Assembly (NCBI GenBank): GCA_016716475.1
Contig: JADJWG010000002.1
Coordinates: 186,001 to 250,000, forward strand
Direction of reading: 5' to 3'
Source: Phycisphaerales bacterium
Lineage (GTDB): Bacteria; Planctomycetota; Phycisphaerae; UBA1845; Fen-1342
Length of the DNA stretch: 64,000 nt
Part shown: positions 52,707 through 62,462 of the stretch, piece by piece
Numbering within the stretch: the stretch's first letter is position 1
Layout: each line of letters opens with the position of its first letter
Notes under the pieces: model-generated
Database searches by the model: none
Seen by the model: the letters and a program-made list of their open reading frames with translations, nothing else
Told to the model about the DNA's origin: nothing
Translations under genes and position numbers: made by a program

Positions 52707-54572
52707 ATGCGCTGGAGTGGCATCCTGGTCGCGGTGGTCGCGCTGCTGTTGACTGGTGGCGCGGGGCGGCTGGCCTACATCGCTGCCACAGAGGGTGAAA
52801 GTCTGCGGCAGCGCGCGGAGCGCCAGCAGCGCACCTCGTGGACCATCCCCGCACGGCGCGGCGAGATACTGGACACGCGCGGCCGGGTGCTGGCGGGGAC
52901 CACCCGCCGCCCTTCGGTGTTTGTGGACCCTGGGCTTGTGCCGGATGCTCTCTCGGCGCGGTTCGCGGCCACAAGTGTAGCGCCGGTGCTTGGGATGAAG
53001 CCGGAGGAGCTGGAACGGGATCTGCGCACCTGGTCCGAGTCTGAAGTTCGCTTCAAGTGGCTCAAGCGAGCGATTACGGCGGACGAGGTTGCCGCGCTCG
53101 AGCGGGTGGTGTCGGCCCGACGGTTACGGGCCTTCATCGTGCAGGAGGAGCCGCAGCGAGAATATCCACAGGGCACAGTCGCCACCCAGTTGCTGGGGTT
53201 CGTCGGACCCGGCCTGCGCGGTTCTGATGGTCGGGAGGTGACGACAGAGATGCTGCAAGCCGGTACCGGTGCCGGTCGCGGCTACGAAGACCTCATCGGC
53301 CGGGCCGGTATCGAGGCCATGTACGACGCGGTTCTGGCCGGGCGACCGGGGCGGCGATCGGTGGTGGTGGACGTGGGGCGGCGTACGCTGGTGGCGGCTC
53401 CGGAGGCGTTCGAGCCGGCGCGTGACGGCGGTACGGTTTATCTCACCATCGACGCTTACATTCAGCAGATCGTGCAGCGGCACCTGGCTCGGGCTTACCG
53501 GGAGTACCGGCCGGCATGGGTGGCCGGCGTGGTCATCGATCCGCAGTCGGGCGAAGTCCTTGCAATGGCGACAGTTCCGTTCCTCGCGCCGGATCAGTCG
53601 CTGCCGGAGGAGTTCGCGGGTCCACGGCTGCAGGATCCGGACGGGCCGCAGGCCCTCTGGCGGAATCGCGTGGTCACGGATTCGTACGAGCCAGGCAGTA
53701 TCTTCAAGCCGTTTGTGGCTGCGCTGGCCGTAGAGGAGGGGGTGGCGCGCCTGGACGAGGTCTTCCCGATCGGAGGGGCGGTGCACAATTTCGGTCGGCG
53801 GCAGATCCGCGATACGCATCCACATGGACCGCTGCCGTTGCACCAGATCATCAGCAAGTCGAGCAATATCGGCATGGGCATGGTGGGGGCGCGTGTCGGG
53901 ATGGAACGGCTGCACCGTTACGTCCGGAGTTTTGGTTTCGGCGATGTCACCGGCATCGGCCTGCCGGGTGAGCACACGGGTCTCGTGCAAAGTTTTGACA
54001 AGTGGAACCCGTCCTTCTCTCCGCAATCCATTCCGATCGGGCAAGAGATCGCGGTCACCCCTCTCCAGATGGTGAGCGCGTTCAGCACCTTCTGCAATGG
54101 CGGAATTCTTTATCGACCGCGGATCATCCGTGGAGTAGTGGGGCCGGACGGGGAAACGCTGGTGGACAATTCCGAGCCGGTTGCGATCCGGCGCGTGTTG
54201 AGTGAGAAAACTTCCCGTGAGTTCCGCCTGCGGGCCCTGGTGGAGACGGTGACGGAGGGCACCGCCCACCGGACGGCGAAGCTGGAAGAATGGCAGGTCT
54301 TCGGCAAGACGGGCACAGCGCAGGTCGCCGGCGGCCGTGGGCGCGGCTACTTGCCTGGGCAGTACATCGGTTCGTTCATCGCCGGGGCGCCGTCGGACCA
54401 TCCGCGGGTCGTGGTACTCGTATCGGTCTATCTGCCCGACGCACGCAAGGCCTATTACGGTGGTGTCGTGGCGGCTCCAGTGGTGCGCGACATCATCGCG
54501 GATGTGCTGACCTACATGCGGGTGCCGCGGGAACTGCCGGAGGTCGTCTCCAGTCCTGCACGGCGCCGGTGA
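52707..54572 (+). CDS. ftsI: Penicillin-binding protein, septal transpeptidase (FtsI/PBP3-like)
   Basis: 621 residues. A class B PBP: short N-terminus, membrane helix (ILVAVVALLLTGGAG), dimerisation domain with RGEILDTRGRVLAG, and transpeptidase domain with SxxK in PGSIFKPF (Ser331), SSN (385-387) and KTG (534-536). The start is ATG 52707; GAGG ten bases upstream. Cross-links peptidoglycan during division together with FtsW encoded 4 kb downstream. No PASTA domain. Confidence 0.93.
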   Translation: MRWSGILVAVVALLLTGGAGRLAYIAATEGESLRQRAERQQRTSWTIPARRGEILDTRGRVLAGTTRRPSVFVDPGLVPDALSARFAATSVAPVLGMKPEELERDLRTWSESEVRFKWLKRAITADEVAALERVVSARRLRAFIVQEEPQREYPQGTVATQLLGFVGPGLRGSDGREVTTEMLQAGTGAGRGYEDLIGRAGIEAMYDAVLAGRPGRRSVVVDVGRRTLVAAPEAFEPARDGGTVYLTIDAYIQQIVQRHLARAYREYRPAWVAGVVIDPQSGEVLAMATVPFLAPDQSLPEEFAGPRLQDPDGPQALWRNRVVTDSYEPGSIFKPFVAALAVEEGVARLDEVFPIGGAVHNFGRRQIRDTHPHGPLPLHQIISKSSNIGMGMVGARVGMERLHRYVRSFGFGDVTGIGLPGEHTGLVQSFDKWNPSFSPQSIPIGQEIAVTPLQMVSAFSTFCNGGILYRPRIIRGVVGPDGETLVDNSEPVAIRRVLSEKTSREFRLRALVETVTEGTAHRTAKLEEWQVFGKTGTAQVAGGRGRGYLPGQYIGSFIAGAPSDHPRVVVLVSVYLPDARKAYYGGVVAAPVVRDIIADVLTYMRVPRELPEVVSSPARRR

Positions 54573-54616
54573 TTGCGGACTGCCGCGGGCCCGAGGGGTT
54601 CCGCCCGCGAAGCGGA

Positions 54617-54631
54617 AGGCGTATAAATACT
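54617..54631 (+). promoter_or_regulatory. Possible internal promoter before murE
   Basis: TATAAATACT at 54622-54631 stands out in GC-rich surroundings between ftsI and murE. A small hairpin (TTCCGC/GCGGAA) lies just upstream. No convincing -35. Confidence 0.3.
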
Positions 54632-54706
54632 CCGGAGGCGCGCGAGCGGAGGGTAAGCCGCTGCGTCGGCCGCCGTGTGCCAGGCGAACTGCATGGATGC
54701 GTCGCG

Positions 54707-56239
54707 ATGAATCACGTGGGAAGTGCGATCCCCGCATGGAATGTGGGGGCGTTGCTCGCAGGGCTCGTGCCGTCCGCTGCATGGCAGGCGCGCGCGACCG
54801 AAGTTGTCACGGCGGTTTGCGACAATTCGCGCCGCATCACCCCCGGCGCGGTCTTTGTGGCCCTGCGCGGCACACAGTCCGATGGGCGGAACCATGTGCC
54901 CGAGGCACTCGCGCGTGGTGCGGTACTGGTATTGGGGGAAGGGTTCTCGGATACAGGTGACCCGCGCATCGTGGATATCCCCGACGCGCGTATGCTGCTG
55001 GCGCAACTTGCGCTGCGCTGGTATGGGCTCGCGGCCGACGGGTGCGGCGGGATGAAGCTGCTCGGCGTGACGGGCACGAACGGCAAGAGCACCACGACCT
55101 TCATGACTCGCGCGATTCTCCGGGCGGCCGGCTGGCGCTGCGGATTGCTGGGAACGGTGCAGTACGAACTGTGCGGGCGCAGTGTCGCAGCTCCCATGAC
55201 CACGCCGGGACCGCTCGACCTCGCCGCCTATCTTCGCGAGTGTGCGGACCACGGGGCCGTTGCGGCCGTCATGGAGGTCTCGAGCCATGCGCTGGATCAG
55301 CGCCGCACCGAGGGGCTGCGGTTCGCAGCGGCGGCGTACACGAACTTGAGTGGTGATCATCTTGACTACCACGGCACGCTGGCGGCTTACCGGGGGGCCA
55401 AGGCGCGCCTGTTTGAAGGACTGGCGGCTGATGCTGTGGCGCTGGTGAATCGCGACGATCCGGAGCATCGGCACATGGTGGCGCGGACGGCCGCGCGCGT
55501 GATCGGCTATGCGCTCGATGCGCCGGCCGAGATCTCGGCGACCATTTCGCGCAGCACAAGCGAGGGGACCTACTACCGCCTGCGGATCGACGGCCGCGAA
55601 CTGGTGCTGGAGAATGCCTTGGTCGGTCGGCACAACGTCTACAATGCATTGGCCGCCGCCGGCCTGGCGTGGTCGGTCGGCGTGCCGGTGGAGTCGATTG
55701 CCGACGGACTGGCGGCGCTGCGGAATGTCCCCGGGCGGCTGCAACGAGTGCCGTGCGAGAGTGCGGCGGATGTCTTCGTGGACTACGCCCACAGTGATGA
55801 TGCCCTGCGAAACGTGCTCAGTGTGCTGAAGCCGCTGACGCGCGGCCGCCTGATCGTCGTTTTCGGGTGCGGTGGGGACCGCGACCGCACCAAGCGGCCG
55901 CGCATGGCGCGGGTGGCCGCCGAGTTCGCGGATGCGATCTACGTGACCAGTGACAACCCACGCTCCGAAGTTCCCACGGAGATCATCGCCGAGATCCTTA
56001 CCGGTTTCGACCCGGCCGCACGTGTGCGTGTACAGACCGATCCGGACCGAGCCGCGGCCATTCATGCGGCGCTGAGTTTGGCCACCGGCGGTGACGTAGT
56101 GCTGATCGCAGGCAAGGGGCACGAGGACTACCAGATCATCGGCTCGCAGCGCATTCATTTCGACGATGTGGAGGTTGCGATCGCGGCGGCCGCGAGCTTG
56201 TCGGCTGCCACGACCGGGACGGAGAGGCAGCGCGCGTGA
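54707..56239 (+). CDS. murE: UDP-N-acetylmuramoyl-tripeptide synthetase (meso-DAP adding)
   Basis: 510 residues. Adds the third residue of the peptide stem. P-loop VTGTNGKST, then VSSHALDQRR, TNLSGDHLDYHG and the C-terminal DNPRSE. The DNPR motif is that of meso-diaminopimelate-adding enzymes, so a Gram-negative-type stem peptide is expected. ATG 54707, weak ribosome site. The stop overlaps the murF start (GTGA). Confidence 0.95.
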   Translation: MNHVGSAIPAWNVGALLAGLVPSAAWQARATEVVTAVCDNSRRITPGAVFVALRGTQSDGRNHVPEALARGAVLVLGEGFSDTGDPRIVDIPDARMLLAQLALRWYGLAADGCGGMKLLGVTGTNGKSTTTFMTRAILRAAGWRCGLLGTVQYELCGRSVAAPMTTPGPLDLAAYLRECADHGAVAAVMEVSSHALDQRRTEGLRFAAAAYTNLSGDHLDYHGTLAAYRGAKARLFEGLAADAVALVNRDDPEHRHMVARTAARVIGYALDAPAEISATISRSTSEGTYYRLRIDGRELVLENALVGRHNVYNALAAAGLAWSVGVPVESIADGLAALRNVPGRLQRVPCESAADVFVDYAHSDDALRNVLSVLKPLTRGRLIVVFGCGGDRDRTKRPRMARVAAEFADAIYVTSDNPRSEVPTEIIAEILTGFDPAARVRVQTDPDRAAAIHAALSLATGGDVVLIAGKGHEDYQIIGSQRIHFDDVEVAIAAAASLSAATTGTERQRA

Positions 56240-57660
56240 TCAAACTGGTGTTGAGCGAAGCGGTGCAGGCGATGGCCGGACGGCCGTGGGGCGAGTTGTC
56301 CACGGTCAGCGTGGCCGGGGTTTCGACGGATTCGCGTACAACGGATGCAAGTGATCTCTTCTTCGCAATTCGCGGGGAGCGCTTCGACGGACACGCCTTT
56401 GTGCTGGACGCACTGCGGCGCGGCGCGGTGGCCGCCGTAGTCGCGGAGAGCTCTGCGCCGCGTATCGCGGAGCAACTGCGGTCGGCGGACTTGCCTCTGC
56501 CTGCGGCAGCCGTACTGATCGAGGTGGACGATACGACCCGGGCGCTCGGACAACTTGCGGCCTTTCACCGGCAACAGATTGCGGCCGAGGTGATTGCCGT
56601 GGTCGGCAGTAACGGCAAAACCACCACCAAGGCCATGATTCACCACATTCTGAGCGCGCGCCTGCGCGGACGCTGCTCCCCCAAGAGCTTCAACAATGCG
56701 ATCGGTGTGCCGTTGACGCTGCTGTCGGCCGAGCAGGGTGATGAATACCTCGTGGTCGAGATCGGCACCAACGCACCGGGGGAAGTGGCCGAGTTGGGAG
56801 CCCTCGTCGAGCCCGATATGGTCGTCTTGACTTGTATCGGCGAGGAGCACCTGGAGGGTCTCGGCGATCTCTCGGGCGTGGCGGCCGAAGAGTGCTCCAT
56901 TCTGAAGCATGTCCGGCCGAACGGCTTTGCGGCCGTGAACATCGACGCACCTGAGATTCAAGAATTCCTGCCGACCGGTCAGCCGCGCCTGACAACCTTC
57001 GGTCGGCATCCGGATGCCGACGTGCGGATCACATCGCCGGAGTACGACTCCCCCTGGCTCACTTTCCGGGTGAATGAGCGTTTTCCGTTCCGGTTGCGGA
57101 TTCCGGGCGTGCACAACGCGCTCAATGCAGCCGGTGCGGCCACCATCGCGCGGCGGCTCGGTTTCGATTATCCGGAGGCCGCGGCACGGTTGGAAACTTT
57201 CACCCCGCCGCCCATGCGTAACGAGCTGCTCGAGTTTGCCGGGCTCACCCTGATCAACGATGCGTACAACGCGAACCCGCAGAGCGCCGCGGCCGCCCTG
57301 GATGTGCTGCAGCGCATGCCGTGCCGCGGCCAGCGCGTGGCGGTGTTCGGTGAGATGCGCGAACTCGGGCCACGGTCGGCCGACCTGCACCGGCAGTTGG
57401 CGGAGAGTCTGCGTGAGAGTGGAGTCGATCGGGTCGTACTGGTGGGCGCCGCGGTTGAGAGCATGTATGACGCGATGTCGAGCGGCGGGCTATTCGGTCC
57501 GACCATCGAGTGCTGCCGGGATGTGACGGAGTGCCAGGAGCGTCTGGCGGAAACGCTGCAAGCAGGCGACGTGGTTCTCTTGAAGGCGTCCCGGGCGGTG
57601 GAACTGGATCGGCTCGTGGTACCCCTGCGGGAGGCGCTCTGCGCGAGGTCGCCGGCGTAA
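56236..57660 (+). CDS. murF: UDP-N-acetylmuramoyl-tripeptide-D-alanyl-D-alanine ligase
   Basis: 474 residues. Adds D-Ala-D-Ala to complete the pentapeptide. ATP site VVGSNGKTTTK, then SFNNAIGVPLTLL, EIGTNAPGEV, and NDAYNANPQS in the C-terminal part. GTG 56236 overlaps the murE TGA by four bases. One base separates its stop from mraY. The C-terminal LLKASRAVELD is typical. Confidence 0.95.
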   Translation: MIKLVLSEAVQAMAGRPWGELSTVSVAGVSTDSRTTDASDLFFAIRGERFDGHAFVLDALRRGAVAAVVAESSAPRIAEQLRSADLPLPAAAVLIEVDDTTRALGQLAAFHRQQIAAEVIAVVGSNGKTTTKAMIHHILSARLRGRCSPKSFNNAIGVPLTLLSAEQGDEYLVVEIGTNAPGEVAELGALVEPDMVVLTCIGEEHLEGLGDLSGVAAEECSILKHVRPNGFAAVNIDAPEIQEFLPTGQPRLTTFGRHPDADVRITSPEYDSPWLTFRVNERFPFRLRIPGVHNALNAAGAATIARRLGFDYPEAAARLETFTPPPMRNELLEFAGLTLINDAYNANPQSAAAALDVLQRMPCRGQRVAVFGEMRELGPRSADLHRQLAESLRESGVDRVVLVGAAVESMYDAMSSGGLFGPTIECCRDVTECQERLAETLQAGDVVLLKASRAVELDRLVVPLREALCARSPA

Positions 57661-57661
57661 G

Positions 57662-58813
57662 ATGCTGTTCCACCTGATGGATTGGCTGGGTGAGGGGCGC
57701 GGTTATTTCTACAAGGAGCCGTGGGTCCGTGCCGTAATGGCGATCCTGGTCGCCTTCGGCGTGGTGTGGGCGCTCGGGCCGCGCGTGATCCGGCTGCTGG
57801 TGCGGCTCAAAATTGGAGATCGGCCGGAGTTCGACCACCAATCGCTCAACGAGATCATGCGGAACAAGGCGAATACGCCGACGATGGGCGGGGTCCTGAT
57901 TGTCTTCGCCATCCTGATTACGACGCTGCTGCTGGCCGCGCTCGACAATTATTACGTGCTGCTCGGGATCTTCTGCCTGTTGTGGCTGGCTGCCCTGGGC
58001 AGTATTGACGACTGGCTGAAGCTCACGGCGGGGCGCCGCTCGGGCACGCGTACGGGGCTGCGCTTTTGGGAGAAGCTGGTCTTTCAGATGGCTTTGGGCG
58101 TGCTGCTGGCGATTTTCGTGCACCGTTATGGGGCCGCGGTGATGGACGAGGCCCGCTGGGGGCCCGACCTCGCCGCACCGTACAATCTCAACTTCACCGC
58201 GTTGAATGTCCCCTTCTACAAGCAGGGGCTCACCGCTCTGAGCATACCCGCGTTCTATCTGATCACGGTGCTTGTGGTGGTCGGCACATCCAACGCGGTG
58301 AACCTGACCGACGGGATGGATGGCCTCGCCAGCGGTTGCATGACGCTGACCGCCTTCGCCTTCATGCTGCTGGCGGTAGTCATTGGCACGGAGACTTATG
58401 CCCGGAATCTCGATTTCCGCTACATCCAGCATGCCGCCGAACTGGCGGTGGTGTGCGGTGCGATCGTGGGGGCCTGCCTGGGATTCCTGTGGTACAACGG
58501 CTACCCGGCCCAGGTGTTCATGGGCGACACGGGTTCCCTGCCGCTGGGCGGCCTGATCGGGTATGTGGCGATCGTCACACGGCTGGAGCTGTGGTTGTTC
58601 ATCGTCGGCGGCGTGTTCGTGATCGAGGCGTTGTCCGTGCTGATCCAGGTGGGCTATTACAAGCTATCCGGTGGGCAGCGGGTGTTCCGCTGCGCGCCGC
58701 TGCATCATCATTACCACCTCGGTGGATTGAACGAAACCCAGGTGGTCATGCGCTTCTGGCTGCTCGCGGCCCTGTTTGCGGCCTTCGCGCTGTGGACGGT
58801 GAAGCTGCGCTGA
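57662..58813 (+). CDS. mraY: Phospho-N-acetylmuramoyl-pentapeptide-transferase
   Basis: 383 residues, ten membrane helices. Transfers phospho-MurNAc-pentapeptide to undecaprenyl phosphate (lipid I). NTPTMGGVLI in the first loop, DDWLKLTAGRRSG, NLTDGMDGLASG (catalytic Asp) and APLHHHYHLGG. ATG 57662. Follows murF by one base. Confidence 0.96.
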   Translation: MLFHLMDWLGEGRGYFYKEPWVRAVMAILVAFGVVWALGPRVIRLLVRLKIGDRPEFDHQSLNEIMRNKANTPTMGGVLIVFAILITTLLLAALDNYYVLLGIFCLLWLAALGSIDDWLKLTAGRRSGTRTGLRFWEKLVFQMALGVLLAIFVHRYGAAVMDEARWGPDLAAPYNLNFTALNVPFYKQGLTALSIPAFYLITVLVVVGTSNAVNLTDGMDGLASGCMTLTAFAFMLLAVVIGTETYARNLDFRYIQHAAELAVVCGAIVGACLGFLWYNGYPAQVFMGDTGSLPLGGLIGYVAIVTRLELWLFIVGGVFVIEALSVLIQVGYYKLSGGQRVFRCAPLHHHYHLGGLNETQVVMRFWLLAALFAAFALWTVKLR

Positions 58814-58842
58814 CGGGGAGGACCCGCGGTCAGAAGGCGAGC

Positions 58843-60102
58843 ATGGCGGAAGGAACGCTGGCGGTGACACTCGGCCCGTACATTCACGAACACTCCGGTG
58901 TCCGGCAGCGTTACGACTGGACCATCGTCTTTCTGACCGGCGTGCTCATGACGCTAGGGGTCGCCATGGTCTATTCCGCGAGCGTCTCGATTGAAGCGGA
59001 ACCCTTCGATTGGCGGAACTGGTTGAACAGCCCGCTGCGGCAGGGCTTGTTCGCGCTGGTCGGCTTCATCGGGATGCTCACCGTTGCCCACCTCGACTAC
59101 CGGGTCTTCGCCTGGTCGGGGCCCTGGGGTGGCGTGCGAGTGGTGGTTCCCGTGGGCATCGCGCTGCTCCTGCTCGTGCTCGTCCTGATCCCCGGTATCG
59201 GGCGTGAGGCCCTCGGCGCTCGTCGTGCCATGGAACTGCCGGGGCTTGGTTTTGGATTCCAGCCCTCGGAACTGGGCAAAGTCGCACTCGTCGTCTGGCT
59301 TGCTGCAATGATGTCACGACCTCGGGGTTACGGCGCTGCGCGCACCAGTGGGCCACTCGAGTCCGAATGGGGCGTTTCCACCGGCGGCACGGTGCTGGCC
59401 GGTGATATCCGCCACTTCACCACCGGCTTCGTGCCGACCGTCGCTGTGGCCGGACTGATCATCCTGCTTACGGTGATCGAGGATTTCGGCACCGCCGCCC
59501 TCATGGGCGCCGTGCTGGTCTGTCTGCTGGTGGCAGGTCGGGCGCGGTGGCTGCACCTGCTTATGCTGGCGGTCCCGATCGCGGTCGCCGGGGCCGTATT
59601 CCTGTTCGGCAAGGAGTATCGCCGGACACGTTTACTCACATGGTTTTCCGATGCCCCGGACCCCTCGGCCGAGGGATACCAGATTCACCAGGCCCTGCTG
59701 GCGATCGGCTCTGGTGGCTGGACCGGCCTGGGCCTCGGCCGCGGCATTCAGAAATACGGCTATATCCCGCAGGACCACAACGACTTCATATTTGTCGTGA
59801 TTTGTGAAGAACTGGGTGTCGTCGGCGGGCTGGCCGTCGTGCTGCTGTTCCTGCTCCTCTTGTGGCGGGGTTGGCGCGTCGCGGCGCGGGCTGCGGATCC
59901 ATTCGGCAAGCTGCTGGCACTTGGCCTGACGTTGATGATCTCCTTGCAGGCGGCCTTTAATATCGCCGTCGTGACCAACAGCATTCCGACCAAGGGCATC
60001 TCGCTTCCGTTTGTCTCGGCCGGCGGCTCCGGTGTGGTCGTCCTGGGGCTCGCAGCGGGGCTCCTCGCAAGCATCGGCCGGGAGCGCGCCACGCCGACTT
60101 GA
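58843..60102 (+). CDS. ftsW: FtsW-type peptidoglycan glycosyltransferase (SEDS)
   Basis: 419 residues. SEDS family polymerase that acts with FtsI at the septum. About ten membrane helices; FGFQPSELGKVALVVWLA and PTKGISLPFVSAGGSG are the family signatures. In the long periplasmic loop lie QALLAIGSGGWTG and YIPQDHNDFIF (catalytic Asp). The start is ATG 58843, with AGAAGG upstream. Last conventional dcw gene before the cluster diverges. Confidence 0.94.
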   Translation: MAEGTLAVTLGPYIHEHSGVRQRYDWTIVFLTGVLMTLGVAMVYSASVSIEAEPFDWRNWLNSPLRQGLFALVGFIGMLTVAHLDYRVFAWSGPWGGVRVVVPVGIALLLLVLVLIPGIGREALGARRAMELPGLGFGFQPSELGKVALVVWLAAMMSRPRGYGAARTSGPLESEWGVSTGGTVLAGDIRHFTTGFVPTVAVAGLIILLTVIEDFGTAALMGAVLVCLLVAGRARWLHLLMLAVPIAVAGAVFLFGKEYRRTRLLTWFSDAPDPSAEGYQIHQALLAIGSGGWTGLGLGRGIQKYGYIPQDHNDFIFVVICEELGVVGGLAVVLLFLLLLWRGWRVAARAADPFGKLLALGLTLMISLQAAFNIAVVTNSIPTKGISLPFVSAGGSGVVVLGLAAGLLASIGRERATPT

Positions 60103-60221
60103 GCGGCCAGCCACTTCTGCCACCGCGACAACTCCGGCAGAAAATCGGCTGCCCGCGGCCGGTCCTCATGCTATCCTTACACGACGCAGGTTCAATGCAC
60201 CGGCACCTCCAGGAGCGCGGC

Positions 60222-61319
60222 ATGCGAATCGCGTACGGTGTGTTCGGCTATGGGCGGGGTCACGCTACGCGCACCGCCTCGGTCCTGCCGGACCTTTGCC
60301 GGCGACACGAGGTGCGGCTCTTTGCGGGCGGTGATGCCTACGATCAACTCTCGATCGACTACCCGGTCGTGCGCATACCGACCCTGGGTTATGTGTACAA
60401 CGCGCGCGGGCAGGTTTCGACTTTGCTCACCGCACGGCGGAACGGTTGGCACGTGCTCGACATGCTCTTGCGCGGCCCGCAGTTCCAGGCCGTGCGCGAT
60501 GCGGTCCTGGACTTCAATCCCGACGTCGTGATCTCCGACGCCGAGCCATGGATGCACCGCATCGCCCGCTACCTGCGCATCCCGCGGATTGGTTTCGACC
60601 ACTTCGGAATCATGGTCTATTGTCGACCACAGATTCCTTTCGGAGATCGGATTCTCAGCCGTCGTGACGTATTCGTCTACCGTGTGCTCATGGGCCGGCC
60701 GGAACGCATCATTGTCTCCAGCTTCTACGACGCGCGGCCGCGCTGGCCGCGCGTCGAAATCGTTGGTCCACTCTTGCGCGACGCGGTGCTGCGGGCGCAG
60801 CCGACCCGAGGCGATTACCTACTGCTCTACTTCAACAAGGGCGCACACCTGTTCCGCCCGCATATCGAGGCCGCCCTGAGGGCAGCGGGGCATCCGGTAC
60901 GGATTTACGGCGTACCGCGCCGTGGGACTGATGGAAATCTGCAGTTCCGCCCGCCGAGCAATGTCCCGTTTGTCGAGGATATGGCGAACTGTCGGGCGAT
61001 CATCAGCACAGCCGGCAACCAGTTGGTGGGTGAAGCCGTACAGTTGGGCAAGCCGATGCTCGTGATGCCCGAAGACTGTGTCGAGCAGCGTTTGAACGGG
61101 GCGGCCTTACAGCGCGCCGGTCTGGGGCAATGCGTCCGGCATGCGGACTTCTCCGCCGAGCACATTGCGCACTTCCTGGCGGAGGAGGAGCATTACCATG
61201 CGAACATCCGCCGATCGGCGCGCAACGGCCGGCAGGAGGCGGTCGACGCGATCGAACGCTTCATCACGGAACTGACCGGTCGGAGGCCGGTGGCTGCGGA
61301 GCAGGTCGAGGTCGGCTAG
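60222..61319 (+). CDS. GT-B glycosyltransferase, MJ1255-like (not MurG)
   Basis: 365 residues. The start is ATG 60222 with AGGAG 6-7 bases before. N-terminal YGVFGYGRGHATR (residues 5-17) has the G-x-G-x-GH acceptor-side loop of GT28/MJ1255-like enzymes; the MurG motif GGTGGHIFPA is absent. C-terminal STAGNQLVGEAVQLGKPMLVMP is the nucleotide-sugar binding site. It stands where murG is found in dcw clusters but belongs to another group. The acceptor is unknown. Confidence 0.75.
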   Translation: MRIAYGVFGYGRGHATRTASVLPDLCRRHEVRLFAGGDAYDQLSIDYPVVRIPTLGYVYNARGQVSTLLTARRNGWHVLDMLLRGPQFQAVRDAVLDFNPDVVISDAEPWMHRIARYLRIPRIGFDHFGIMVYCRPQIPFGDRILSRRDVFVYRVLMGRPERIIVSSFYDARPRWPRVEIVGPLLRDAVLRAQPTRGDYLLLYFNKGAHLFRPHIEAALRAAGHPVRIYGVPRRGTDGNLQFRPPSNVPFVEDMANCRAIISTAGNQLVGEAVQLGKPMLVMPEDCVEQRLNGAALQRAGLGQCVRHADFSAEHIAHFLAEEEHYHANIRRSARNGRQEAVDAIERFITELTGRRPVAAEQVEVG

Positions 61320-61385
61320 CATTCCCACGAACGGATTGGCGCCGTGCTGCGGCGCGCGACGGATGATGAAGGAGGCCGGGTGCGG

Positions 61386-62462
61386 ATGCGCCTTGCGACG
61401 TGGACCAGTGCGGTGGTGCAGAACCGGATGGGATGGGTGCCCCGACCGTCGTGGTGCACCTATCTCCTCACTTTTCGCTGTAACGCGCGCTGTCAGATGT
61501 GCGATTCGTGGCAGATTCCGCCCGGCGAAGAATTGACCCCCGCGGATGTTCGCACCGTGTTCGAGAAGATTGGTCGGCTGGATGTCGTGCGGCTTTCCGG
61601 GGGCGAGCCCTTCCTCCGGACCGATTTTGCCGAAATCGCCGAACAGGTCTATGCCGCTTCCCGACCGGATGTCCTGCACATCACGACGAACGGCTCGTAC
61701 CGGAAGCGCGTGCAGTCGTTTGTGGAGGGCTTTTCTGCGCCGCGGAAGCTGCGCTTCATGGTGTCGTTCGACGGGCTGGAGGAGGAGCACAACAGCAACC
61801 GGGGACCGGGTGTGCCGTTTCGCCGCGCCGTCGAGACGGTGCGGGTATTGGCGGACTTCCGCGAGCGCTATGGCATCGAGGTGAGCGCGAACCACACGGT
61901 GATCTCCCCCCAGTCACTGGCCGACAACGAGGGGCTGCGCGCGACCCTGGGGGCACTCGGTGTCGAAGTGCACTCGGTGTTGGCCTATGCCGACTCCGCG
62001 ATGTACGGCCTGACGCTGCACGGAAAGTCGGCCGAGCACCTGATCGTGCCCCGGGGCTACCCGCTGCATCCCAAGCTCGCCGGTGTCGACGCGGTGGGTT
62101 TCGTCGAGCGCGAGCTGGAGCGCGTCGACGAGTTCAGGTCGCCGTTGTTGCGGCGTGGGAAACGCTACTACCTGCGGGGCTTGCTGGCGCGCCTGCGTGA
62201 CGATGCGACCCCGAAGCCGCAGCCGCGCTGCGTCGCCCTGCGCAGCCACATCCGTGTCCTGCCCGACGGCAGCGTACCGGTCTGCCAGTTCAACACGCAG
62301 AAGGTCGGCAACCTGAAGCACCAATCGTTCGCAGAGGTTTGGCACAACGAAGATACGCGCGAAGCGCGGGCCTGGGTGGATGGCTGCCCCGGCTGCTGGG
62401 CCGAGTGTGAAGTGATGCCGAATGCCATTTATTCGGGTGACATACTGCGGACGGTGCTCTGA
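61386..62462 (+). CDS. Radical SAM enzyme with SPASM-like C-terminus
   Basis: 358 residues. CNARCQMC (Cys32, 36, 39) is the CxxxCxxC cluster motif; VRLSGGEPFLR the GGE motif that contacts SAM. The C-terminal part contains further cysteines (RCVALRS, SVPVCQFN, CPGCWAEC), like SPASM/twitch auxiliary clusters. GGAGG precedes both GTG 61380 and ATG 61386; ATG preferred. Substrate unknown. Cotranscribed with the glycosyltransferase, 66 bases before, and the lipoprotein gene, which overlaps by one base. Confidence 0.85.
   Translation: MRLATWTSAVVQNRMGWVPRPSWCTYLLTFRCNARCQMCDSWQIPPGEELTPADVRTVFEKIGRLDVVRLSGGEPFLRTDFAEIAEQVYAASRPDVLHITTNGSYRKRVQSFVEGFSAPRKLRFMVSFDGLEEEHNSNRGPGVPFRRAVETVRVLADFRERYGIEVSANHTVISPQSLADNEGLRATLGALGVEVHSVLAYADSAMYGLTLHGKSAEHLIVPRGYPLHPKLAGVDAVGFVERELERVDEFRSPLLRRGKRYYLRGLLARLRDDATPKPQPRCVALRSHIRVLPDGSVPVCQFNTQKVGNLKHQSFAEVWHNEDTREARAWVDGCPGCWAECEVMPNAIYSGDILRTVL

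Noticed and set aside
53124..56158. Long minus-strand open frames (about 550 codons each) across ftsI and murE
   Set aside because: Mirror frames of strongly conserved genes; biased His/Arg composition and no motifs.
60222..61319. MurG assignment
   Set aside because: Position fits, but the GGTGGH motif and the MurG C-terminal signatures are missing.
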